DNA of 64,000 nucleotides. Origin: Patulibacter sp050252545 (lineage in GTDB: Bacteria > Actinomycetota > Thermoleophilia > Solirubrobacterales > Solirubrobacteraceae). A model generated the notes under the pieces. That model made no database searches. It was not told the DNA's origin and saw only the letters and a list, made by a program, of their open reading frames with translations. Made by a program: the position numbers and the translations under genes. The DNA lies in the NCBI GenBank assembly GCA_050252545.1, contig JBFWKS010000001.1, positions 5,052 through 69,051 of the forward strand, given 5' to 3'. Shown here piece by piece: positions 16,963 to 25,650 of the stretch (position 1 is its first letter; each line of letters starts with the position of its first letter).

Positions 16963-18108
16963 TCAGGCCGCCTTGGCCAGGTGGCGACCGATCACCATAC
17001 GCTGGATCTGGTTGGTGCCCTCGAAGATCTGCATGACCTTCGCCTCGCGCATGAACCGCTCGACGGGGAAGTCCTTGGTGTAGCCGGCACCGCCGAGCAC
17101 CTGCACGGCGTCGGTCGTCACCCGCATCGCCGCGTCGGTCGCGACGAGCTTGGCGATCGACGCCTGGCGCGAGAACGGCAGGCCGCGGTCGCGGCGGCGG
17201 GCGGCCTCCAGCATCGTCGCGCGCGCGGACTCGACCGCGGCGGCCATGTCGGCCAGCAGGAACGCGAGTCCCTGATGGTCGATGATCGTCCTGCCGAAGG
17301 CCTCGCGCTCCTTGGCGTACGTCACGGCGTGATCGAGCGCCGCCTGGGCGAGCCCGATGGCACACGCGGCGATCCCCAGACGGCCGGAGTCCAGGGCCTG
17401 GAGGGCGATCGCCAGGCCCTGGCCCTCCGTGCCGATCCGCCGCTCGGTGGGCAGCGGGGTGCCGTCGAAGTCGACGGTGGCGGTGCTCGACCCGGTCAGG
17501 CCCATCTTGTGCTCGGGCGGCTGGGCGGACACGCCCTGCGCGTCGGCGGGGGTGAGGAAGCACGAGATCCCGGTGCGCTCGTCCGACGTCCGCGCGAAGA
17601 GCGCGTAGAAGTCGGCGTCCCCGCCGTGGGTCACCCACGCCTTGCTGCCGGTGACCTCGTACCCCTCGTCGGTCGCGCGGGCGGCGCAGCGCATCGCGGC
17701 CGGGTCCGATCCGGCGTGCGCCTCCGACAGGCAGTACCCGCCGAGCAGCTCGCCGCCGAGCATCTCCGGCAGCCAGCGGTCGCGCTGCTCGTCCGACCCG
17801 AACGTCGCGAGCGGGTAGCACGCCATCGTGTGCACGCTGACGCCGACGGCGACGCTCGCCCACGCGGCGCCGAGCTCCTCGAGCACCTGGAGGTAGACCT
17901 CGTAGGGCTGCCCGCCGCCACCGTGCTCCTCCGGGTAGGCCATGCCGAGGAGGCCGAGATCGCCGAGTCGGCGGAACGTCTCACGCGGGAAGACCGCGTC
18001 GGCCTCGGCGCGCGCCGCCTCGGGGAGCAGGTCCGTGCGGGCGAACTCACGCGCCAGGGCGACGATCTCCTCCGCCTCCGGGGTGGGCAGCGTCCGTTCG
18101 GCGGGCAT
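16963..18108 (-). CDS. Acyl-CoA dehydrogenase
   Basis: A 381-residue flavoenzyme catalysing alpha,beta-dehydrogenation of an acyl-CoA. It has the standard three-domain order: a helical N-domain (FRRLGDLGLLGMAYPEEHGG), a beta-domain with YCLSEAHAGSDPAAM for FAD and substrate binding, and a C-domain with QALDSGRLGIAACAIGLAQAAL, then REAFGRTI. The catalytic Glu is in MQIFEGTNQIQRMVIGR at the C-terminus, the short/medium-chain position. With the downstream SDR it supplies two beta-oxidation steps. The start codon faces the Mce promoter region. Confidence 0.92.
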   Translation of the reverse strand: MPAERTLPTPEAEEIVALAREFARTDLLPEAARAEADAVFPRETFRRLGDLGLLGMAYPEEHGGGGQPYEVYLQVLEELGAAWASVAVGVSVHTMACYPLATFGSDEQRDRWLPEMLGGELLGGYCLSEAHAGSDPAAMRCAARATDEGYEVTGSKAWVTHGGDADFYALFARTSDERTGISCFLTPADAQGVSAQPPEHKMGLTGSSTATVDFDGTPLPTERRIGTEGQGLAIALQALDSGRLGIAACAIGLAQAALDHAVTYAKEREAFGRTIIDHQGLAFLLADMAAAVESARATMLEAARRRDRGLPFSRQASIAKLVATDAAMRVTTDAVQVLGGAGYTKDFPVERFMREAKVMQIFEGTNQIQRMVIGRHLAKAA

Positions 18109-18512
18109 ACCCCCACGGTACCAGCAGAGGCCGTGTGGTACTCGCCGAATTCAGGCGCTTCCCCCGATCGGTGGGATCGGCGCACATGTCCGCGGTGGTT
18201 CGGGAGTACAGGGCGCCATCAACCGGCACTGCTGGGAGAGATATGAGACCAGCCGGATGGGGTATGAGGCGCCCCAGACGGAGTACTGCAGAGCGCAGAA
18301 TAGTACGGCCGGGGCCAGCCGGTAGACGAGAATCTCCCGTCCGGGGTATGGCGTGGACAAGCCGTCCACTGGGAGCCTGACCGTGGTTCAGGGGGGAGAC
18401 CCGGCCGAGGTCACGGAGCGGGCGACGCGTGCGTCGTTCCGACGAGTGCTCGCCGGACCGCGGTCGGTCCCCCTGCGGAACACCAACGATGTTGCGAACG
18501 GCGGACACGACC
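18109..18512. promoter_or_regulatory. 404-bp divergent promoter region of the Mce operon
   Basis: No gene is apparent. The stretch 18220-18380 is distinctly AT-richer (about 60% GC over 18241-18300) than the surroundings. It includes AGATATGAGACC, GCAGAATAGTACGG and GGGTATGGCGTGG, which offer several -10-like hexamers, but no pair could be fixed. An imperfect palindrome, CTGACC-GTG-GTTCAG, stands at 18378-18392. It probably holds promoters for the Mce operon (right) and the acyl-CoA dehydrogenase (left). Confidence 0.45.
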
Positions 18513-18995
18513 ATGGAGCACCAGCCACCCCCCGGACGACCGAGCCGCGACGACGCGGACTCGGTGGCGATGGTGCGTGAGCGCGCCGATGTCGGCCATG
18601 CTGCGGGTGCGTGGCGGCGGGTTCTGGAGTTGTGGGACAAGGCGGCCGAGGATGAGGCCGCCCGTCGGTTGCTCGGGCGTGTCGGTCGTACGGTTCGGTT
18701 GTCGTCGTCGGATCTGCAGGACGCGTCGATCGTGATCCGTCTGCAGGGCGATATCGAGCTGATCGAGGATCGTGCGGAGCCTGCTGACATCGAGCTGACG
18801 ATGGGCACCGCGGATCTGGAGCGTCATGCTGACGGGACGTTGCGTGTCGCGATGGCGATCGCCGCGGGGCGGGCGACGTTCACCGGGCCGGTTCGCGAGT
18901 TCCTGCGGGTGATCCCGATCGTCCACGCGATCGCCAATCCGCCGGTGGCCGTGGGGACCAACACCGACTTCGACGTCCAGGACGGGGAGTTCTGA
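18513..18995 (+). CDS. SCP2-like lipid-binding protein heading the Mce operon
   Basis: A predicted 160-residue soluble protein. The middle and C-terminal part (VRLSSSDLQDASIVIRLQGDIELI, then ADIELTMGTADLERHADGTLRVAMAIAAGRATFTGPVREFLRVIPIVHAIANP) has the pattern of the sterol carrier protein 2 fold: alternating beta strands, a G-rich turn and a terminal helix. SCP2 domains bind sterols or acyl chains. Its stop overlaps the start of the ATPase (TGATG), which places it firmly in the transporter operon and suggests it accepts the imported lipid inside the cell (inference). The start could also be ATG 18489 or 18570. Confidence 0.65.
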   Translation: MEHQPPPGRPSRDDADSVAMVRERADVGHAAGAWRRVLELWDKAAEDEAARRLLGRVGRTVRLSSSDLQDASIVIRLQGDIELIEDRAEPADIELTMGTADLERHADGTLRVAMAIAAGRATFTGPVREFLRVIPIVHAIANPPVAVGTNTDFDVQDGEF

Positions 18996-19870
18996 TGAGC
19001 ACCACCACCTCTGCCGGCGCCGCCGATCCCGCGACCGCTGCGCTGTTGGACAAGGCCGCCGATTACGACCATCACGAGGGCGGCATGGTCGTGCCGCAGC
19101 GTGATCCGGGCGATTTCTGGTCGATCGAGTGCGTCGATCTGTACAAGTCGTTCGGGTCCAACCGGGTGATGAACGGCCTGAACGTCGGCATCCCGGAGGG
19201 GATGATCACGGTCATCCTCGGCCCGTCGGGCACCGGCAAGTCGGTCTTGCTGAGCCACCTGATCGGGTTGATGTTCCCCGATCAGGGCGACATCCTCGTG
19301 CACGGCCAGTCGGTGCCGGACATGACGATGAAGCAGCTGCTGGAGATGCGGCGCAAGTTCGGGATCCTGTTCCAGGACGGCGCGCTCTTCGGATCGATGT
19401 CGGTGTACGACAACGTCGCGTTCCCGTTGCGCCAGCACACCGACTTCGACGAGAAGCAGATCCGCGACATCGTGATGGGCCGCCTCAGCGAGGTCGGCCT
19501 CGCGGGTGGGGCGGAGCTGCGGATGCCGGCCGAGTTGTCCGGCGGGATGAAGAAGCGTGCCGGGTTCGCGCGGGCGCTGGTCCTCGATCCGCAGATCGTC
19601 ATGTTCGACGAGCCCGACTCGGGTCTGGACCCGGTCCGCACCGCGCTGCTCTGCCAGCTGATCGAGAAGGTGCACTCCGAGAACGGCGGCACCTACGTCG
19701 TCATCACCCACGACATCGCGTCCGCCCGACGGATCGGCGAGTACATCGCCGTGCTGTGGAAGGGCCGGATCGTGCAGTCCGGTGACCGCGACGACATGTT
19801 CGACTCCCCCAACCCCTTCGTCCGCCAGTTCCTGGCCGGCCGCCCCGGCGGCCCGCTCGGGATGGAGTGA
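18995..19870 (+). CDS. ABC transporter ATPase, MceG/MlaF-like
   Basis: A 291-residue ATPase energising the Mce importer. Walker A is GPSGTGKS (near residue 80), the Q-loop FQDGALF, the signature LSGGMKKRAGFARAL, Walker B IVMFDEPDSGLDPV and the H-switch VITHD. The MKKR variant of the signature is typical of MlaF/Mkl-type ATPases. An N-terminal extension of about 45 residues precedes the core. Unlike mycobacteria, where a single unlinked MceG serves all operons, the ATPase is encoded here within the operon, directly ahead of the permeases. Confidence 0.92.
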   Translation: MSTTTSAGAADPATAALLDKAADYDHHEGGMVVPQRDPGDFWSIECVDLYKSFGSNRVMNGLNVGIPEGMITVILGPSGTGKSVLLSHLIGLMFPDQGDILVHGQSVPDMTMKQLLEMRRKFGILFQDGALFGSMSVYDNVAFPLRQHTDFDEKQIRDIVMGRLSEVGLAGGAELRMPAELSGGMKKRAGFARALVLDPQIVMFDEPDSGLDPVRTALLCQLIEKVHSENGGTYVVITHDIASARRIGEYIAVLWKGRIVQSGDRDDMFDSPNPFVRQFLAGRPGGPLGME

Positions 19871-19891
19871 CCCGACCCCGGGATCGAGCAC

Positions 19892-20764
19892 ATGGCGACC
19901 ACCACACAACCCGCGACAGGACGCGTCGGTCCGTCCGGTCAGCCGACCGGGCCGGTCGACGGGCCCCCACCAGGCCGCAAGAGCGCCGGTCCGCTGGCAC
20001 TGCTCGAGCAGATCGCGGACATGCTCATCCTCGCGTGGCGGACGCTCATCGCGGTCTTCACGCCGCCGTACTCCTGGCGCGACGAGTTCATCGAGGAGAC
20101 CTGGATCATCATCCGGCGGTGCGCGATCCCGCTGATGATCTCGGCGACCGCGTTCGGCTTCGGGGCGCCGGGCCTGCAGGGCGGCAACCTCGTCGGCCTG
20201 CTCGGCACCATCGACCGGCTCGGCTCGTTCTTCGTCATGGCGTCGGTGCGGGAGTTCGCCCCGTGGATCACCGGCATGGTCGTGGCCGGCATCGGCGGCA
20301 CCGCGGTGTGCGCCGACCTGGGCGCCCGCAAGGTCCGCCAAGAGCTCGACGCGATGATCACCCTGGGCCTCGACCCGGTGCGCACGATCGTCGCCCCCCG
20401 GTTCCTGGCGCTGGGCATCGTCACCGCCGCGATGAACCTGATCGCGATCATCATGGGCGTCGTCGGCGGCTGGCTCGCCGCGGTCGTCGTCTTCGGCGAG
20501 ACGAGCGCCGGCTACTTCAGCACCTTCACCTCGAACTTCACCGTCCCGGACCTCCTGGGCAGCGTGCTCAAGACGACGCTGTTCGGCTTCATCGTCGCCG
20601 TCGTCTGTTGCTACAAGGGCATGCACACCAAGGGCGGTGCCGAGGGCGTCGGCCGGGCCGTCAACCAGGCGGTCGTCATCTCGTTCGTCGCCATCTGGGC
20701 GTTCAACTACGTGTTCACCACGACGTTGCTGGCCGCCTTTCCCGAGACGGGGAGCCTGCGATGA
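19892..20764 (+). CDS. Mce-associated permease YrbEA (MlaE family)
   Basis: A 290-residue integral membrane permease of the MlaE/YrbE family, one half of the transmembrane dimer of the lipid importer. After a Pro/Gly-rich cytosolic N-terminus come hydrophobic helices. The conserved cytoplasmic loop facing the ATPase reads CADLGARKVRQELDAMITLGLDPVRTIVAPRFLAL, matching the E-x-D-A-M...G-x-D-P coupling motif. It starts 21 bp after the ATPase and overlaps YrbEB by 4 bp. Confidence 0.92.
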   Translation: MATTTQPATGRVGPSGQPTGPVDGPPPGRKSAGPLALLEQIADMLILAWRTLIAVFTPPYSWRDEFIEETWIIIRRCAIPLMISATAFGFGAPGLQGGNLVGLLGTIDRLGSFFVMASVREFAPWITGMVVAGIGGTAVCADLGARKVRQELDAMITLGLDPVRTIVAPRFLALGIVTAAMNLIAIIMGVVGGWLAAVVVFGETSAGYFSTFTSNFTVPDLLGSVLKTTLFGFIVAVVCCYKGMHTKGGAEGVGRAVNQAVVISFVAIWAFNYVFTTTLLAAFPETGSLR

Positions 20765-21615
20765 GCACCGAGGCACCTCCCGGCTCCCGCCGGCCCCTGC
20801 GGCCGTCCGCCGGTCAGACCCTCGCCGAGGGCCTCGTCGGCCCGGTCCGCGGCACCCTGCGCGAGCTCGGAGAGATGACCCGGTTCTCGGGCCGCGCGGT
20901 CGTCGAGATCCCCGGGTCGTTCCGCTACACCGCGGAGATCCTGCGCCAGGCCGGTCTGTTGATCACCGGTTCGGCGATCGTCATCTGGGGCATGCAGTTC
21001 GTGATGGGCATGCAGTGCGCCACCGAGGCGAACTACGTGCTCCGCGGCTACGGCGCGTCCGCCTACTCCGGGGTGTTCACCGCGCTGTGCGGCGCCCGCG
21101 AGATGGGCCCGTACATGTGGGGCTACATCGTCGCGGCCAAGATCGGCTGCGGCCTCGTCGCCGAGCTCGGATCGATGCGGATCAACAACGAGTTCGACGC
21201 GATGGAGTCGGTCGGCATCAACCCGATGCGGTACGTCGTCGCCACGCGTCTCGTCGCCGCCTGGCTCGCCTTCCCGCTCCTCTACCTCGTCGGTCTGGCC
21301 TTCCACACGCTGGCGGACTTCTTCGTGATCGTCACCCAGATCAAGGAGGTCTCGCGTGGCGGGTTCGAGACGATCCACTGGCAGTTCGTGGGCCTGATGG
21401 ACATCATCTATTCCGAGATCAAGATCATGGCCATGGGGACGCTCATCGTCCTGGTCGCCATGTACTACGGGTTCACCGCGCGCGGCGGACCGTCCGGAGT
21501 GGGCACCGCCACCGCCAAGTCGATGGTCCTCAACCTCGTCGTCGTCCACGTCGTCGGGTCCCTCCTGACGATGGTCTTCTGGGGCCTCGATCCCAGCTTC
21601 CCGGTCGGAGGGTGA
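20761..21615 (+). CDS. Mce-associated permease YrbEB (MlaE family)
   Basis: A 284-residue partner permease of YrbEA with the same fold. The helix-loop-helix coupling segment is ELGSMRINNEFDAMESVGINPMRYVVATRL, and hydrophobic segments lie around residues 60-85, 180-200 and 245-280. Paired A/B permeases are the rule in actinobacterial Mce operons, in contrast to the single MlaE homodimer of proteobacteria. A GGAGG near its end serves as ribosome-binding site for the following mce gene. Confidence 0.92.
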   Translation: MSTEAPPGSRRPLRPSAGQTLAEGLVGPVRGTLRELGEMTRFSGRAVVEIPGSFRYTAEILRQAGLLITGSAIVIWGMQFVMGMQCATEANYVLRGYGASAYSGVFTALCGAREMGPYMWGYIVAAKIGCGLVAELGSMRINNEFDAMESVGINPMRYVVATRLVAAWLAFPLLYLVGLAFHTLADFFVIVTQIKEVSRGGFETIHWQFVGLMDIIYSEIKIMAMGTLIVLVAMYYGFTARGGPSGVGTATAKSMVLNLVVVHVVGSLLTMVFWGLDPSFPVGG

Positions 21616-21620
21616 CCCTG

Positions 21621-22925
21621 ATGCGTTCGATTCTGCGGCGGCCCTGGCCCGTCATCATCGTCGTGGGCATCGCGTTCCTCGGCTGGAAGGCGCTCAGCGA
21701 TCGCCAACAGGAGTACGAGGTCCAGGCGGCGTTCGACTCCGCGGTGAACCTCACCACCGGCCTCGACGTCCAGATGCGTGGCGTCGACGTCGGAAAGGTC
21801 GCCGGGGTCCGGTACGAGGACGGCAAGGCGATCGTCTCGATCGGGGTCTCCGACGACCGTGTGTTCCCGCTCCGCAGGGGAACGAAGGCGACGATCCGAT
21901 ACGGCACGACCGTCGGCATCGGTACGCGCTACGTCGAGCTCCTCCCCGGACCGAAGGACGCACCGTCGATCCCCGACGGCGGCACCATCGCGTCGAAGGA
22001 CGTCACGACCCCCGTCGAGCTCGACGAGGTGTTCAACACCCTCAACCCGGAGACGCGGGAGCGGCTCACGTCGCTCGTCGGCAACTCCGCTGACGTCACC
22101 GCCGGCCGGTCGAAGGAGCTCAACCGTGGCCTGCGGACGCTGCCGGGTGGGGTGCGGACCACCGGTGACGTCATGGGCGACCTGCTCGCCGACGAACAGG
22201 CGATCCGTGCGCTCGTCGTCAACGGTGAGCGGGTCTCCCGAACGCTGGTGAGCCGCACCGGCGCGATCAGCGAGACGATCACGGCCGCGCGACGGACGCT
22301 CGACGCGTTCGGCAACAGCGCCGACGGGGTCCGCGCCTCGATCGACGGCTTGGCCCCGACGTTCCGCCAGGCGCGCTCGACCCTGCGTCGCGCCGACGGC
22401 AGCCTCGAGAAGGTCCGCACCCTCATCCGTGCCGTCGAACCCGGGGCCAAGCGGATCCCGGCGCTCGCCCGCGCGGCGCGCCCGGCGCTCGTGCGGCTGC
22501 AGCAGGTCACGCCCGTGGCGCTCGCCACGCTGCGGACGACCCGTGACGGCGCGCCGGCGGTGACGGAGCTCCTCGACAAGGGCCGCACCACGCTCCCGGC
22601 CGCGGGCACCGCGATGAAGACCGCGAACCCGATGCTCGCCTGCGTCCGGGCGTACGTCCCCGAGATCGCCGGGATGCTCGGCACCTGGGGCGGGGCGACG
22701 AAGAACTACGACGACCGGGGCCACTTCGGGCGGATCTTCGTGCGCGAGGGCGTCACCTCCCTGAACGGGCTGATCCCCGACGCGGCGCTCCCGACCCTCC
22801 TCGGCCACAAGTTCGCGATGCCCCGACCGCCCGGACTCAACGCCGGAGCGGTGCACTACCCCGAGGAGTGTGAGGTGTCCGCGGACGCGCTCGACCCGAC
22901 CAAGGACGTGGAGGCGGTCCGGTGA
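21621..22925 (+). CDS. Mce protein A (MlaD domain)
   Basis: A 434-residue protein. An N-terminal membrane anchor (about residues 8-25, PWPVIIVVGIAFLGW) is followed by an MlaD domain with VNLTTGLDVQMRGVDVGKV. A long helical region (about residues 140-330) then carries repeated RR/L heptads, predicted to build the lipid-conducting tunnel across the envelope. The end, PGLNAGAVHYPEECEVS, contains a cysteine that may pair with the one in LACVRAYVPEI. ATG 21621 is chosen because GGAGG lies 9 bp upstream; GTG 21612 would sit directly on it. Confidence 0.88.
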   Translation: MRSILRRPWPVIIVVGIAFLGWKALSDRQQEYEVQAAFDSAVNLTTGLDVQMRGVDVGKVAGVRYEDGKAIVSIGVSDDRVFPLRRGTKATIRYGTTVGIGTRYVELLPGPKDAPSIPDGGTIASKDVTTPVELDEVFNTLNPETRERLTSLVGNSADVTAGRSKELNRGLRTLPGGVRTTGDVMGDLLADEQAIRALVVNGERVSRTLVSRTGAISETITAARRTLDAFGNSADGVRASIDGLAPTFRQARSTLRRADGSLEKVRTLIRAVEPGAKRIPALARAARPALVRLQQVTPVALATLRTTRDGAPAVTELLDKGRTTLPAAGTAMKTANPMLACVRAYVPEIAGMLGTWGGATKNYDDRGHFGRIFVREGVTSLNGLIPDAALPTLLGHKFAMPRPPGLNAGAVHYPEECEVSADALDPTKDVEAVR

Positions 22926-24355
22926 ATCCGAAGATCCTCAGCACCGCGCTCGCGGCGGTCGTCGCGATCGTCGGCGTGATCCTCCTCACCAGCGGTGGGG
23001 ACGACGACGCTTACCAGGTCCGGATCGTCTTCGACGACGCCGGAGGCCTCGTCGAGAACGGCGACGTGAAGATCGGCGGCGTCGTCGCCGGGCGGATCAT
23101 GAAGCTGCAGGTCACCGACGACGACCTGGGTGAGGCGATCGTCGAGCTCAAGGAGAACGCCGCCCCGATCGGACGCGGCGCCCGGGCCCGGGTCCGTCCC
23201 GTGAACCTCCTCGGCGAGAAGTACGTCGACCTCGACGCCGGTGACGTCCGCTCGCCGGAGCCGTCCGGGGTCGTCATCCCGCCCGGGCGGACCTCGGCGC
23301 CGGTCGAGCTCGACGACGCGATCAACATCCTCGATCCGGACAGTCGGGCGCGCCTTCGGATCCTCATCAACGAGACCGGCATCGCTCTCGGCGGCAAGGG
23401 GACCGACCTCAACGCGACCCTCGCCCGTCTGCCCCGCGCCCTCGACGAGGCCGAGGAGCTCGTGAAATCGATCTCCGACACGGGAAAGATCGACCGGCTC
23501 ATCACCGACGGTGACCGCGTGCTCGCGGCCTTCAACGACGGACGCGACGACCTGACCGGCATGGTCGACTCGGCGGCGCGGACGCTCGCGGTCACCGCGC
23601 GCCTGCGGCAAGACCTGGGCCGGACCCTCGACGCCGCACCCGCCACCCTGACGCAGCTGCGCTCGACGCTCGTGAAGCTCGCGGGCACGGCGACGCGCCT
23701 GGAGCCCGCCGCCGTCGAGCTCCGTCGCACCGCGGGACCCCTCGCCGCGACGCTCAAGTCGGTCCCCGGCTTCCGGAGCGCGGCGGCGCCGACTCTGTCG
23801 CAGGTCCGGACGGTGTCGCCGAACCTCTCGCGCCTGGCGCGAGAGGCCTCGCCCACGATCCGGCGCCTGCAACCGCTCTCCGACGATCTCGTCACGTTCT
23901 CCCGGGCGCTCGATCCGGTGACGCGCATCCTCGACGTCCAGACCAACCCGCTGCTGCGCGTGATGGAGGGCTGGGCCCGCACGATCCAGATGCGGGACGG
24001 TCTCGGGCACCTCTTCCGGACCGAGGTCACCGTCGACGAGGAGCTCCTCACGACGCTGCTCGTGCAGCTCCAGCCGGCGCCGACCGCGAACAAGCGCTCC
24101 CGCTCGGACGCGGACGACAAGCCGAGCGTCGCGGCCCGGAAGACGCCCCGATCGACGACTCGACGGCTGACGCCGGGCCCGGATCCGGCGCCGACCGCGA
24201 CCGCGCGGACCCCGGACGACCGGTCGTCGTCCACGTCGACGGGGACGCCGCCCCCGGATCCCGCCGCGACGACCGGGGTGCCGTTGCTCGACGGCGCGGT
24301 CGGCGCGGTCGGCGGGGCCCTGACCGACCTCCTCGACTCCCTCCAAGGCCGATGA
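22922..24355 (+). CDS. Mce protein B (MlaD domain)
   Basis: A 477-residue Mce protein. The hydrophobic anchor spans residues 6-23, followed by the MlaD beta-domain (VRIVFDDAGGLVENGDVKIGGVVAG) and the long alpha-helical needle domain. The C-terminal 90 residues are a low-complexity, Thr/Pro/Ser/Asp-rich tail (PNPAPTAT-like, then SSSTSTGTPPPDP) ending in a short hydrophobic-amphipathic helix (AVGAVGGALTDLLDSL). Mce subunits with such extracytoplasmic tails are common in actinobacteria. It overlaps both neighbours by 4 bp. Confidence 0.88.
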   Translation: MNPKILSTALAAVVAIVGVILLTSGGDDDAYQVRIVFDDAGGLVENGDVKIGGVVAGRIMKLQVTDDDLGEAIVELKENAAPIGRGARARVRPVNLLGEKYVDLDAGDVRSPEPSGVVIPPGRTSAPVELDDAINILDPDSRARLRILINETGIALGGKGTDLNATLARLPRALDEAEELVKSISDTGKIDRLITDGDRVLAAFNDGRDDLTGMVDSAARTLAVTARLRQDLGRTLDAAPATLTQLRSTLVKLAGTATRLEPAAVELRRTAGPLAATLKSVPGFRSAAAPTLSQVRTVSPNLSRLAREASPTIRRLQPLSDDLVTFSRALDPVTRILDVQTNPLLRVMEGWARTIQMRDGLGHLFRTEVTVDEELLTTLLVQLQPAPTANKRSRSDADDKPSVAARKTPRSTTRRLTPGPDPAPTATARTPDDRSSSTSTGTPPPDPAATTGVPLLDGAVGAVGGALTDLLDSLQGR

Positions 24356-25650
24356 CCTCCCGACGCCGCTCCCGCCGTTTCTCCCGCGCGGCCAGCGCGA
24401 CCCTGCCGCGGCCGGTGCTCTGGCTGCTGGGCCTGGGCGCCCTCGCCGCGGTCGCCGCCATGGCCTGGGTCGGGTTCAACGCCCCGAACTCGATCCCGGG
24501 ACGGAGCTACTACACCGTCCAGGCGGAGTTCGAGGACGCCAACAACCTGACCGGCCACTACGAGGTCCGCATCGCCGGCCGGCGCGTCGGCCAGGTGCTG
24601 AACCCGCGGGTGGTGGACGGCAAGGCCGTCGTCGACCTCCAACTCGAGCCCGACGTCGCCCCACTGCGGTCCGACACCAAGCTCCGGGTCCGTCCGCGCA
24701 GTGCGATCGGCGTCCGGTTCGTCGACGTCAGCCCGGGCGTGAAGGGGCGCCCGCTCGAGGAGGGCGACACGATCGCCGCGGCGAACACGTCGACCGTCGT
24801 CGAGCTCGACGAGGTCCTGGGCACGCTGGACGCACGCCGCCGGGTCGACGCCCGTACCGTCGTCCAGGAGCTCGGCACGGGCTTCGCCGGACGGGGCGAG
24901 GAGCTCAACGAGATGCTCGACGGCACCCCGACCGCCCTCGACCGGGTGGCTCGCGTCGCCGGCGAGATCAACGCTCGGGTCGGAGCGATGAGCGGGCTCA
25001 TCGAGGGACTGGCCGGAACGCTCGGCGCGATCGATCCGGCGCGCGACGAGTACGTCAACGCGTTCGACTCGACCTCCCGGGGTCTGCGCCCGTTCGCGGA
25101 GAGCGAGCAGGACCTCGGGGCATCGCTCGACCGGGCCCCGGCCGCGCTGAGCGTCGCCCGGGCCGGCCTGCGCGACGCCGACCCGTTGCTCGACGAGCTG
25201 TCCGGCATGGGTCGGGAGCTCGTTCCGGCGCTGCGGCCGGCGCCCGCCGGCCTGCGCCAGGCGGATGCGCTGCTCCGCGAATCCCGTGACGGCCTCCGCG
25301 CCGCCCGCACGACGCTCCGGCAAGCGGACGACGCGATCCCGGTCACGCTCGACCTGCTGAAGCGCCTCGATCCGGTCATCCCGACGACGAGCGAGGCGCT
25401 GAAGGAATCGCTGCCGACGCTGGGCGAGGTCGGACCGCGCGGGTGCGACATCGCGCTATTCACGAAGAACTGGAGCTCGATGCTCGGCCCCGCCGCCGCC
25501 GGCGGTGACCCGCGACTCGGCGGCGTGAGCAGCCTGCGTCTGCTCCTCATCGCGTCGCTCGAGAGCGTGATGGGGACCACCCAACGGCTCCCGACCGTGA
25601 TGTCGAACCCGTATCCCAAGCCCTGCACGGTGACGGAGGATCGTCGATGA
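24352..25650 (+). CDS. Mce protein C (MlaD domain)
   Basis: A 432-residue Mce protein. It begins with an unusually basic N-terminus (RRRSRRFSR), then the anchor at about residues 20-40 (VLWLLGLGALAAVAAMAW). The MlaD domain starts at NSIPGRSYYTVQAEFEDANNLTG and carries HYEVRIAGRRVGQV. The helical domain has many Leu/Arg heptads (LDRAPAALSVARAGLRDADPLLDEL). The end carries CDIALFTKNW and PKPCTVTEDRR, a cysteine pair typical of the C-terminal part of actinobacterial Mce proteins. Starts and stops overlap neighbours by 4 bp. Confidence 0.88.
   Translation: MTSRRRSRRFSRAASATLPRPVLWLLGLGALAAVAAMAWVGFNAPNSIPGRSYYTVQAEFEDANNLTGHYEVRIAGRRVGQVLNPRVVDGKAVVDLQLEPDVAPLRSDTKLRVRPRSAIGVRFVDVSPGVKGRPLEEGDTIAAANTSTVVELDEVLGTLDARRRVDARTVVQELGTGFAGRGEELNEMLDGTPTALDRVARVAGEINARVGAMSGLIEGLAGTLGAIDPARDEYVNAFDSTSRGLRPFAESEQDLGASLDRAPAALSVARAGLRDADPLLDELSGMGRELVPALRPAPAGLRQADALLRESRDGLRAARTTLRQADDAIPVTLDLLKRLDPVIPTTSEALKESLPTLGEVGPRGCDIALFTKNWSSMLGPAAAGGDPRLGGVSSLRLLLIASLESVMGTTQRLPTVMSNPYPKPCTVTEDRR

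Noticed and set aside
18378..18392. Palindrome CTGACC-GTG-GTTCAG as a firm operator
   Set aside because: One arm has a mismatch and no promoter could be placed next to it.
18824..20776. A 650-codon minus frame rich in D, H and R
   Set aside because: It is opposite the ATPase and permease genes and lacks any domain.
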